The translations under genes were made by a program, and so were the position numbers. The notes under the pieces were generated by a model. The model did not search any database, was not told the DNA's origin, and saw only the letters and a list, made by a program, of their open reading frames with translations. A DNA stretch of 64,000 bases, taken from Fonsecaea monophora (Eukaryota; Ascomycota; Eurotiomycetes; Chaetothyriales; Herpotrichiellaceae). This document shows, one piece after another, positions 52,194 to 63,100 of the stretch (position 1 is its first letter; the number at the start of each line of letters is the position of its first letter). The stretch is from NCBI RefSeq assembly GCF_001642475.1, contig NW_019173940.1, forward strand, positions 62,001 to 126,000, in the 5' to 3' direction.

Positions 52194-53446
52194 CTACTTC
52201 CCCACCGTGGCATACGCCTGTCCTCCCGCTTCCCTGTCGATCTCGATACACTCCTGCAGGCCGCACAAGTTGAACGACTCCTTGACGCCGCTGGCCGAAC
52301 TTCTCGGGGTGGTCTTGCCGGTGGTCTGGAGGACCTTGAGCTCGTCGCGCACGCTCTCGAGGAGGGGCCCGATGCATAGGCCGGGGTAGATGATGATGCG
52401 GAAGCCCATCTTGCTGGCCTCGTCGATGGTGAATTCCGGGGTGACGCCGCCGGGCACGACGTTGAGCAGGACCGGCGTGTCCCCCATGATCTGGCACACC
52501 TTCTCCATTTCTTCCTTCGTCTGGAGGGCTTCGAGGAACACGGCGTCCACGCCGATCCGCACCGCTTCTTGCAGTCGCTCGATCGCCTCGTCGAAGCCGT
52601 ACGTCTGGCGCGAGTCCGTCCGCGCGATCAGCACGATGTCCGATTGGAGCTTGTCACGCGCCGCCACCGCCGCGCGCAGGCGACTAAAGTAAATCTCCCG
52701 GTCCACGATCTGCTTGCCGAGGAGATGGCCACATCTCTTCTCTTGTACCTGTTTTTCGATCCCGGTTTGTTAGTCAGTCAAATGTTGTCCCGCGCCGAGG
52801 AAAGACTTGAAAGGTTCAAATTTGGTTGCAACTTTTTCCTCGTCGTTGGGGGGGGGAGGGGAGATTTTCTGACTGACCTGATCTTCAATGTGCAGCGCCG
52901 CGACCCCGGCTCGAGCGTACTGCGTCACGGTCCTCGTGACCATGATTGGGCCGCCGTAGCCCGTGTCGGCGTCGGCGATGAGGGGCACGGAAGGGTTCAG
53001 CGACGCGATCATCTCGGCGTTGCTTCTCATGTCGTTGAGCGTCGCGATGCCCAGGTCGGCCCAGCCGAGTCGGGACATGGACGTGCCTGCTCCGGTCTAA
53101 GAGAGTGTGAGTGAGCGAGATAATGAGAGTGACAATAGATGAGACGAGCAGAGTGTGTGGTATCGTATTGTATCACGGTGATTGAGACACACACACACAC
53201 ACACACAGACATGGGATGTTTCTTTTCCTCTTCGCACCATCCCCCTGTCTTGGTTGGAAGTGATATACGTACCATGTACATCGCATCATACCCGGCCGCT
53301 AGGGCCAACCGAGCCGTGAACCCGTCAAACACGCCTGGACACACGACGACCTTGGTCGGGTCTTTGAGCATTTCTCTCAGCCGCGTGGCACCCGTGAGCG
53401 GCGAGCATGCTTTGGTCGTCTTGGTGTCGGCGCCGACTGAACCCAT
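52194..53446 (-). CDS. Isocitrate lyase / PEP-mutase-family carbon-carbon lyase
   Basis: Three exons (53446-53273, 53096-52878, 52748-52194), with introns of 176 and 129 bp (GTACGT...CTTAG; GTCAGT...ACAG), give 315 residues. The fold's signatures are present: CPGVFDGFTARLA near the start, metal-binding DADTGYGG at 100-107, the catalytic-Cys loop KRCGH at 135-139 (Cys137, created by the second splice), then ARTDSRQTYGF and NVVPGGVTPEF. The short length and KRCGH loop match single-domain lyases such as 2-methylisocitrate lyase, dimethylmalate lyase and oxaloacetate hydrolase, not the 550-residue glyoxylate-cycle enzymes. It would split a substituted malate or citrate by retro-aldol cleavage; the exact substrate cannot be read from the sequence. 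No mitochondrial presequence. Codons are strongly C/G-ending. It is divergent from the aconitase-family gene at 54605. Confidence 0.9.
53187..53206. repeat. (AC)10 microsatellite inside a lyase intron
   Basis: Ten perfect AC units lie within intron 1 of the lyase gene (53097-53272), reading as GT on the transcribed strand. The intron is long (176 bp) for this window, partly because of this repeat. Confidence 0.9.
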
Positions 53447-54604
53447 TTTTTTGTAGCGTGGAGTTTCGACTCGAGAGTCTTGAGCCGGAAGTCTAGTATT
53501 GAGTCGCGAGGGTCGAAGACAACAGACCGGAAGGGTATTGTTTGGTTGGAGGAGGGGAAGATAGAATTGTAAATGCAATGGCAACCAAGTTGTATTCCGT
53601 TCTGGACGTCAACTCGCAATTCCGTGTCAAAGACCAACAAATCAATAGTGGATGCAAAATGCTTTCCCCCGCCCTCGATCTTAAATATGTATGTATGTAT
53701 GGATGTAGGGGTGTAAGTAGCACGGTAGGTGGATAGGTATTTAGTTGACCACCGAGCAGGAAGGATACTTTTTGTACATTCATCAATCCGATCCGAGGCA
53801 TTTCCCGTTTCTTTTCTCTCTCCTTCGTCTTGTTAGTTATTAGTTATTACCCGTCCCCGTTCCCATTGAACCTAGCACTGCCTAGTCATGTACAAGGCCT
53901 GCAAGTACCGCACGTACTCCAAACCAAAAAATGCGGAGGAGGAGAGAGGGGGGGGGGGGCCGAAAGCTTGATCGACTCCGATGTTTGGGCTTTAGTCCGA
54001 TTTTCGCACCGAATTCCGGACTTGGAGAGGGAGGAGAGGAGCAGATATCGGCCTTACCTTGGAAATTCGGCACGTTTCATTCGTTGGTTGACTGTCAACG
54101 CCGGGCGAGCACATGTGGGGACATCGGTCGGGGAGATGATGACCCATTCATCAATCATGAACCAGCCATTTATTGAATCATGAGCCGTGGTCCTATAGCC
54201 CCTCCAAGGGCCGGCTGGCCGGCCGGTCGGTCGGCATGTAGCTGCCACTGTGGCAGCATCTGTTCGTGAGAGAGGGGAGAGAGGGGTGTTCTGCGTCAGA
54301 TATACGAGGTACGCGCGTATGTATATGTATGAACTTCCTCGGTCGGTGGGTAGGTAGGTAGGTACATATGCATGCGTGTTAATGTTTGTGGACTTTGATC
54401 CGGGGTCACGACCTAGACTCTGATCGTGGGATATTATATGCCCCTCCTACCTTACCTACTAACCCAAGGACAGAGTATTGCTATCCGCCACGGCATATAG
54501 GACGGAACATAGCACACAGTACATTACCTTGGCTGGGATAGACCACGACTGCTCGTCATCTTCATCTGTCCGGATTGAACACAAAAGACCAAGAAAGAAA
54601 GAAT
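53447..54604. promoter_or_regulatory. Shared divergent region of the lyase and aconitase-family genes
   Basis: About 1.16 kb between the two start codons, containing both promoters. It includes TATG repeats (53683-53700), a G run (53949-53958), a G/C-rich block of ggccg and ggtcg units (54205-54235) and a GGTA tract (54347-54363). A Zn2Cys6 site of the CGG-N-CCG type might be expected here, but none stands out clearly. Confidence 0.5.
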
Positions 54605-57591
54605 ATGGAAACGCTCACAGAAACACTACCACTCTCCCAAAACACCCTGCAAGATGAATTCGAGAGCAGACTACGCGACCTCCTCTCCAGCATCAGGAAA
54701 GTCGACGTGCCGACCCTCAATCTCTCCCTCATCCCGGAAAGTTCACCTAAAAGTATTCCCCGCGTCTTACTTCGCTATGCCGACGCCCTTAGAGACGCAG
54801 GGTACAAGCCCGAGGCCGAAGCCCTGGATCTAGTGCGCGAAAAGGCACTCGACAAGAAAGCCTTTGGAGGACTGGGTCTGCGCGACGAAGAAGAAGACGG
54901 CGCCGCTACTACGACTCCCGCGCAGCAGGCTGATGCGCTCTTCCTCGTCGAGGCGTGGCTCGAGGCCGTCAACTCACGCGAACGGGCTACCGATTTTCTC
55001 TCGTACAGGACCGCTCCTGCAGAGGGGACGAGGCCGATGACTCTCGCGCAGAAGATCTTCGCGCAGCATGTCATTGGAGAGAAACCCCCTAAAGGACTGG
55101 CGGCTGGCGATGTCGTCAGGGTTGGCATCGACTGGATCCTGGCATCAGAATTGTCGTGGGGGGTATGGTTCCAACTCCTAACACCTATCTTAGAGAGAGG
55201 GTCTCCTATCCCGAACAGAACAAAAGCTGACTCTGAGAAAAACAAAAACAGGGTATGGCCCGGACGTGGAAACGACTGGGCTCTCCATCAATCTGGCGCA
55301 ACGACCGCTTCTGGCTGGCCGGCGACCACGTCGTCCACCCGGCGGTGGCGCAGGTGCCCAAGGTCAAGGCCATGGTCGAAGTGGCGGAACAGGCCAAGAA
55401 CGAGTTCAAGATGACCGAGTATCAAGGCATGAACTACACCATCATGCACACCGAGTTCGTCCGGGAACGCGTCGAGCCGGGCATGCTGGCCATCGGGTCC
55501 GACTCGCACACCTGCTCTGGCGGCGCCGTCGGCTGTCTGGCAATAGGACTCGGCACGGCCGACGTGATGATGACGCTGACCCTCGGGGAGACGTGGTTCA
55601 AGATCCCCGAGTCGATCCTCATCGAGTTTGTCGGCCAGCCGGCCTTTGGCATGTCGGGCAAGGACGTCATCCTCTACATCCTCGGCGAGCTCAAGCGCAA
55701 CACCGTCGCCGCGGAGCGTATTGTCGAGTTCGCCGGCGAGGGTCTCAAGTATCTCTCCGTCGACGCCCGGTTCGCCATCTCCAACATGTGCACCGAGTTC
55801 GGTGCCATCACGGGCATCTTCGTGCCGGACAGCATCACAAGAGAATACATTGCGCGCCGGCGGAGGAAGGCCAACCGCGTCAACTCACTCTACTTCCAAC
55901 CAGACGCCGATGCAGAGTATGCAGGCAGATATACCATCGACCTGTCCAAGGTCGAGTCCTCGGTAGCCGTCTACCCGAACCCGGACGACGTGGTCCCCGT
56001 CTCGCAGATGGCCGGGAAGCCACTCGACGGAATCTTCATCGGCGCCTGCACGACCACCGAGGAAGAGCTGGTCCTCGCGGCGCTGGTCCTCAAAGTCGGC
56101 CTGGACAGGAAACTGCCCCTGACCAAGGGCAAGAGACACTACGTGCCGGGATCGTTGCCCATTGTCGAGAAGCTAAAGGACCTGAAACTGCTCGAGATAT
56201 ACGAGGCCGCGGGCTTCACTCGCGGTCCGCCGGGCTGTTCATACTGTGTCGGACTCTCGGCCGAGCATGCTGATGAAGGGGAAACGTGGCTGAGCTCTCA
56301 GAATCGCAATTTCCAGAACCGTATGGGAAAGGGTGAGTTGCCTATCCCTTGGCCTTTCCTTTGATCCCTCCAAAAAATCGGAGGGTGTCTGCTGGTCTGT
56401 ACCGTGTATTTGCGTGAGGCTAACTTCTCGCTCGTTGGTCGCTGAATAGGCGCATTCGGCCATGTCACGTCGGCCATGGTCTGCGCAGCCTCGAGCTTCA
56501 GCATGTCCATCACCAGCCCCGCGGACTTTCTCAAGGATCTGGACTTGGATTTCTTCAAACGATACCGCCCTCTCTCGGACGTCGATATGGTTCCTGTCGA
56601 ATACGTCGAGCCCGACCTCGACAGGTCATCAAGTGCCGCAAAGACGAACAGCACAATCACCAAACCGATAGATCCAGCACCGAATGCGGAAGACCAGCCA
56701 CCGAGGAAACTGGACAAGATCTCCAGCAAGATCGTCACGCTAGGCGACTTTATCGACACAGACGCGGTAAGTCAGGAACAGGCCCCCTCCATTTGGCTCG
56801 CACAAGCCGAGCAAGACAAGACGAGGCTGACGTTTTCTTCCCTCCGTCGGGGTGAATTTCCGCGCACAGCTGGCTCCAGGACACACATTGACTTCGTGCG
56901 TAACCGACGAAGACTTTGGCGAACACGTCCTCGAGCACACGCACCCCGAGTTCCGGGCCAAAGTGCGTGGAGGCCAGCAGGTCGTGGTGGCCGGACATGC
57001 CTTTGGGGTTGGATCGAGTCGCGAGATGGCCGTGGGTGCTTTGAAAGGTATTTTCCTTTGGAATACTCTTCTTTCATTGTGCACCTTTTCCATTTTATAC
57101 CCCTTCTCTGCGATTTTCCCCTTTCTCTCCCCTCTTGACAATTTCGCCCTGTTTCTTTGGCTGCTTCTATTTCACATATGAGGTATGTTGTGTCTAACGC
57201 GATTCGAACAGGCGTTGGTGTCCAGGCGGTAATAGCCCGCTCATTCGCCTTCATCTACGGCCGCAACCAGCCCAGCCTCGGCCTGCTAGGAGTGACCATG
57301 GCGGACGAGGCCTTCTACGACGTCGCGCGGGAAGGCGAGGAGATCACACTGGACATCCCCGCGCGGACCATCACGGTCGCCGGCCAGTCGTTCCCCTTCA
57401 CGTTGTCCGAAATGGAATATAACCTGACCATCAACAACGGCGTGGCCGAGAGTTATCGCAAGTTTGGCAAGGGTATCTGGGAGCGCTTCACGGGCGCGGG
57501 GAAAGAGGAGGCCGAGATGTCCATTGTCAGGGCGGCGGTGCAGGGTAGTGGGGAGGAAAGTCAGAGGGGTGATAAGAAGTTGGACTGGTAG
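54605..57591 (+). CDS. Aconitase / isopropylmalate-dehydratase-family enzyme with long N-terminal extension
   Basis: Five exons (54605-55162, 55252-56332, 56450-56766, 56870-57047, 57212-57591), with introns of 89, 117, 103 and 164 bp, give 837 residues; every phase matches. The catalytic core starts near residue 143 (TRPMTLAQKIFAQHVIGEK). It has RNDRFWLAGDHVVHP, SDSHTCSGGAVGCLA, IFIGACTTTEEEL and PPGCSYCVGLS, whose three Cys (GAC, CSYC) are the 4Fe-4S ligands. The swivel domain carries GHAFGVGSSREMAVGALKG and YGRNQPSLGLL. Such enzymes move water across a double bond in di- or tricarboxylates (aconitate, isopropylmalate, homoaconitate, dimethylmaleate). Here both domains are in one chain. The first 142 residues are helical and unrelated to the core. 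The next gene upstream encodes a lyase that could use its product. The exact substrate is unknown; sequence differences from Leu1, Lys4 and Aco argue for another acid. Confidence 0.88.
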
Positions 57592-57679
57592 TATAGATAA
57601 TGTATTGTCATTCTTTGCTTGCTTTCACATCCCTACTCTTTTCCCATTTGTGTTCACTGGTTTGTTGTTCAGGAAGAAT

Positions 57680-58856
57680 TCAACTTTTGGTATGATCTCC
57701 CTCGTCGGATAGAACGGCTCTATCCGCATCTTTGATTCGTGCAGGTCCTTGGCCTTCGGGAAAGGGCGCGAACTTGTCAATCAGATAGTACATGTCGTCA
57801 AAAGCCCTGTACCATGAAAAGCGTCATCAGTTTGCGACCATCTATGTCGAAGGTAAAAAGTACAGATGAGCGCAGCACTCACGTTTGACGCACCGCCTGC
57901 CCCTGGCTCCTGTGATTCACCGAGTATAGTATATTATAGTAGATGCAATAAAGCCGGTTCCGATCGGCCCATTCTTCCGTGGGTTCGCTGGCCCGGTTGT
58001 AGCGGAGGTACGTCTGTGTATAGACCTCGTTGTGGATTTTGTTGTAGCTGCACCTCCAGTTCCCAATCTCAAGCTCGTGGTGTGCATACATGGCCGCTGC
58101 GTCGAAGAGGTAGATATTCCCCGTCTGGAGTGATACCCCTGTGTTTCCTTCCCAAAGATCACCATGAATAAGAGAAGGTTTTACCACACGACCATCTTTG
58201 GTGAGGTTATCCAGGAGACGTGGGACCACATGAGCAAGAAGCCGAACCTCGAGTACGCTGAGAGCGTCCCAGCTACCATTTTCTGCGTCATCTAGTGCAA
58301 TGACGTGGCGGAGCAGGCTGGTGAAGTAGATAGTCCAGTTACTCTCCCAGGCTACGGCCTGAGGGATCCGACCCTGGCATGTCGGGACGTAAAAGCCGAA
58401 TTTCCCTGTCGGTGACACGCTGGTGTCATGTAGCCTGGCCAACTTGGCACAGAGCTGGTTGGGCTCTGGTAAGCCGTCAGATATACCGATGAATTCGACC
58501 AGGAGATAATACGTCTTGACCGGTAGAGTCTTCAACGTTCCGCAGGCGTATGGTTTTGGAACCAGTTCGGGCATGGTTTTGTACAGCTCTGACATTGAGT
58601 GGAATTCGCCTTCGATCATCACCTGGCCAGCTTCTCCGGCGGCACATTTTAGAAAGTAGATCGCAGGCTCGTCGTCGGGCTGTTTCACCACCAGGCGCGC
58701 CAGGAGCGTCCATTTTGATAAGGGAATCTCTTGGGCAGATAGGAGCTGAGTATGTCGGGGGAAGCTGTTGATAATCTCGTCGTACAGGGTATCTTCGCGC
58801 GCAGCAGCTGTAGGTTTAGTCAGGCTATGGCCATGCTTGTGTATGGCATCGCTCAT
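57680..58856 (-). CDS. Fructosamine / ribulosamine 3-kinase-family protein
   Basis: Two exons (58856-57883, 57806-57680) around a 76-bp intron (GTGAGT...TACAG) give 366 residues. Without the splice the protein would end at VRQT; the splice adds the conserved end AFDDMYYLIDKFAPFPEG. The protein-kinase-like fold is seen in YFLKCAAGEAGQVMIEGEFH (Lys and Glu of the ATP site), the catalytic loop SLIHGDLWEGNTG and the metal-binding LFDAAAMYAHHELEIGNW (usually FDPA). FN3K-family enzymes phosphorylate ketosamines on glycated proteins so that the sugar falls off, a deglycation repair; several fungal members have unknown substrates. It is tail to tail with the aconitase-family gene, 88 bp between stops. 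No targeting signal is seen; probably cytosolic. Confidence 0.9.
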
Positions 58857-60137
58857 CCTGGCCGGATGCTTGGATGACAGTCAATAGATCAGCACTTCGA
58901 TTGCGCGCTTGAGTAAAAACATGCCAGGACTCTGGCTTGCAGGACTTGGGGCAAACGAATGGTAAATGTGTACTTCCTTCAATTATGGCAGGGTAGAGCA
59001 TAGTAGGAGTAATGGGTGATCGATATGGAAAAGGGCTGTCTGTTCTGATTGGCACTTCCTCTGATTGACATTCTCTTCCATCTCGACCTCTTTTTGTTGC
59101 CGACATTCCTTGCGTCGATTCGGCATTCTTCTCACTCACATTCCACCTACTTGACAACGGTGAATGGGTATGTAGCCTCTACGCTTCGTCTGATCTAGGC
59201 AATGCTGGGTTTTCTGGCCTAGGTGTAAGCATGACAAGGCACCCACATTTCTGGATGGACGGAGTCGATGGACAGTTGAATGAAGGGAAGGGCGTAGAAC
59301 TGGTTGACCATGGCAGACTGATGGCAGAAAGTGGGCATCTCCAGCGTCATGGTGTCAACGCTTGCGTTCGACGAGTCTAACATGTCCTTGATCCTCTCGG
59401 TGTAGAGAACTCGAAAGAGTTGACGGCGCATAGCAAGCAAGAGTTGTGCGGTCGGTGGTCATCCTAAAGTTTTAATTCTGGCGGGATTTCCGAGTTTAGC
59501 CGCCGAGCGCAGGAAGATGAAACTGCGCCTCCTTTTCCATTTCCTCTTCCAACCCATCCTTGCCCATCCAGCAGCCGCTCATGACCTCCGAGACAGTCTA
59601 ATGCAAATTTCACTGTCGACCATCTTCCAGAAGTATTACATCATGATTAGTGCGCTTAAAACCATGCGTCGAAACATGGTACGCAGCGAAGCCATGTCTT
59701 CTGGTACCCACCACTCATACTTATCCACCCATCCTTCACATACCCTCTCGATGGCGGCCATCGGCTGTTTCACAACTCTATACCGATACGTGACGGGTCT
59801 TTCCCAGTGGCGATGCTTAGCCCGATGATCGCCTGCACTCGATGCAGACGTGGCAGGTACATAGCCTTGAGGTCGCCTTCCAGGCCTCCACTCGAAATAT
59901 GCCTTGTGCAAATATTGAGCCGCCGCACACCTGCTGTCTCTCATACACTGCCACTCTTATCGAACGCTGTCCTCACAATTTTAAGAATGACTGCGATCGA
60001 CTTACGACTGTTGAGACTTGAAGTAGACCAAGAAGTCTCCTCACTCCGCAAAGAACAGCAACAGTTGGCTGGTGATCCCCAATGGTATTTGATCCTCCCT
60101 TAGCACTGAAAGCCGTGGCTAAGAGCTTGAATTTTAG
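58857..60137. other. Divergent intergenic region; probably contains the first exon of the next gene
   Basis: About 1.3 kb between the FN3K-family start (-) and the first assured coding of the NLR-like gene (+). A candidate first exon begins at ATG 59987 (MTAIDLRLLRLE) with a GTAGAC donor at 60023 and the acceptor ATTTTAG ending at 60137, which would join in frame. Overlapping frames at 59219-59944 on the minus strand and 59517-59828 on the plus strand are not recognisable. Confidence 0.45.
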
Positions 60138-63100
60138 CTGGGAAAACTACGTGTCGGTTTCTCCCACCGACGCAAGCAATCAACCCAACATTCGGGACAG
60201 CCTTTAACTGGCGCTGGAGACAATCTGGCTGTTGATTCTCCCTCAAACAACGCCCAAGGAGAGGATTCTGGATCTATTGCGAATATTCCTGCCAAATGTC
60301 CTCCGGCTAGAGCTTCGCCTGGGACAAATGATGCACAGGGACCCTCCAGGACCGGAAATGGCGCCAATGTCCTTGGTCTCGATATTATCCATGAGCCACA
60401 GTCGAGACCCACCGCCGATATTATCTTTGTACATGGACTCGGTGGCCACAGTCACAAAACCTGGTCCAAGGACCGCAATATCGACTTTTTCTGGCCGGGT
60501 TTATGGCTCCCAAACGACCCTCAACTCCGCAAAGCGAGGCTGTTCACTTATGGTTATGATTCTCAATTGCTCGGGCCCAAAAGTGTGTCGAATATCATGG
60601 GTTTCGCAAGGTCACTATTATTCGACATGCGATATGGCAGGGGTAACCGAGTGAACAGTCTGAGAATCGGCGAGGCACCCATCGTGTTTGTTGCTCATTC
60701 CATGGGTGGCTTGGTCGTCAAGAAAGCATACCTGATGGCCCAGAATGATCAAAACTGTGCAAAGATTTCCCGATCAATCTTGGGCATCATGTTTCTGTCG
60801 ACGCCTCATCGGGGTTCCAATCTGAGCCTGGTACTTAACCTGACATTGAGGGCCACCTTCCAACCTGAAAAATCTTTTGTCAAAGAACTGGAACGAAACT
60901 CATCAACTATCGAGGACATCAACGACCAATTTCGTCACGTTGCCCCAAATCTCTCTATTGTTTCTTTTTACGAGGAGCATGCCACACCCATACTTGGGAA
61001 GCGTCTCATGATCGTACAGAGGGACTCGGCCATCTTGGGCTACATCAACGAGGATTCAAGGGGACTACCCGCTGATCACCACACAATTTGCAAATTCGAT
61101 AGCGAAGAAGATTCAAAATATAGAATAGTGAGGGACACTTTGAAAGATCTCGTGGAGAAGTTGGAGAATGGCGCCCTGCAAACACCTAATGTCGGGTCTC
61201 TGATCACCAGAAAAAACATTGAAAAGATTCTTGGTCTCTCCCGCACCCCTGCTGAGGATTTCAACTCTCTCCGAAAGCGCTGGGTGCCAGGAAGTTGCGA
61301 ATGGTTCTTACAGGATTCTAGAACTCAGTTCTGGCTCACAAACCCCTCCGACTCTCATCTGATATGGTACAATGCACCACCGGCGTATGGGAAGTCGGTC
61401 CTCTCGAGCTATGTCATTCACTATCTTCAAGCAGAAGGCCACCACTGTCAGTACTATTTCTTCAACTTTGGAGACCAAACGAGACGATCGATAAGCGGGA
61501 TGTTGAGGTCACTGGCGCATCAAATCTCTTTGATTATGCCCGAATACAAGGAGGAGATATTCACGACGTGTGCCGAAGATATTGGCTACGACGAGAAGGA
61601 CTACCGCTTCCTATGGCACAAATTGTTTGAGACTCTCCTGTTCTGCAAAACTTTTCCCCGCCCACTTTTCTGGGTCATTGATGGCCTGGACGAGTCAGAG
61701 TCGTCCCAGACGATCGTTGAATTGTTGGCCGAAGCCCTTTCAAAGGCACAAATTCAAATAAAGGTCTTGGTCACAAGCCGGCGGACAGAAGCACTCGCAT
61801 GGGAGATCAAAAAAGTCGAGCGCCTTCTCAGAGTCAACGTCATTGATGGGAATGAGCATACCCACAACGACGGCGACATCAAGCTTTTGGTTGACAGAGA
61901 ACTTGAACACCTTCCTGGAAACACAGCTGTTCGAGAGCGACTTCGGCAGGAGATTTTGAAACGGGCAAGCGGCAACTTTCTTTGGGTGAGTATCGTTCTC
62001 GACAATCTGTACAAATGGCAAACCGAAAGCGAGATTCGAGCCATGTTGGAACAAATACCCGAGAACATGACGAAAATGTACTCACAAATGCTGCTTTCGA
62101 TTACCGAGAATGACAATAAACGAAGAGTCAAATTGGCAAAAGAGTTGCTCCAGTGGGTGGTTTGTGCTCCACAACCTTTAACCCTGGATCAATTAAGGGA
62201 CGGCATAAGCAAAGAATATCCCGACATCTTAGACCTCAAGAAGACAGTTCGTGATGTCTGTGGCCACTTCATTTTCATCAGCAACACAAACCATGTCATG
62301 ATGATACACCAAACTGCTCGCGACTTCCTGACAAATGATTTCAATGGGATCAGCGAACTGGATCGTCAAAGCGCCAGCAGTGCTGTCTTGATAAAAAGTC
62401 TCTCCAGCATCAGTAACCCTTCTACTCGCGCTTTGGCCATCGGTGCGAAGGGGAGCCTGTCAATCCGAATGGAGCTTGAAGCTCAGCATCCGTTCTCACT
62501 TTATGCTGCCAACTCGTGGTTCCACTACCTTGAATATGCCGATTCTGTTTCCGAGGAGGCACTTAGAGCACTGGACACATTTTTCGGCGGTCCCAATGTG
62601 CTCGATTGGATCTACATTCTCACTGTCAAAGACGAAGTCGGCGCGTTGGCTAGAGCCGGAAGCGCTCTGTTGAAGTTTGTTACCAGCAACCACGGGCGCA
62701 AGATTTCAATGGACCATCGACTGCCAACCTTTGAGCTCCTCGGGAACTGGGGGACAGACCTGATGAGGATAGCAGCAAAATTTACACGGTATCTCACGAC
62801 GCAGCCGTATGCCATCTATGAGATAATTCCAGCTTTGTCTCCCCCAATTTCAATGATCAACCGCCAATTCCGACAGTGCAAGGGCCCAAAGATCACGATA
62901 ACCGGTCAAAATGAGTCGTGGACAGACGTGTTTGGGCGATTCTCACTTTCTCAGGACGAGATAGCCTTGAAGATCGTGTCAACCAGTGCTCACCTCGCTG
63001 TGCTTACAAGAGGCGGTATTACGCGTGTATGGAGCTCCACCGATTTTAAAGGGATATGCACACTCCGCCATGGTGAAGCTGTGGTAGATATGTGTATGAA

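Noticed and set aside
55266..56273. 335-codon open frame overlapping the aconitase-family gene in another frame
   Set aside because: Arg/His/Gly-rich composition typical of a shifted frame of a G/C-biased gene; the true frame carries all catalytic motifs.
59219..59944. Possible minus-strand gene between the FN3K-family and NLR-like genes
   Set aside because: The frames are broken by stops, show no family motif, and no set of splice sites gives a recognisable protein.
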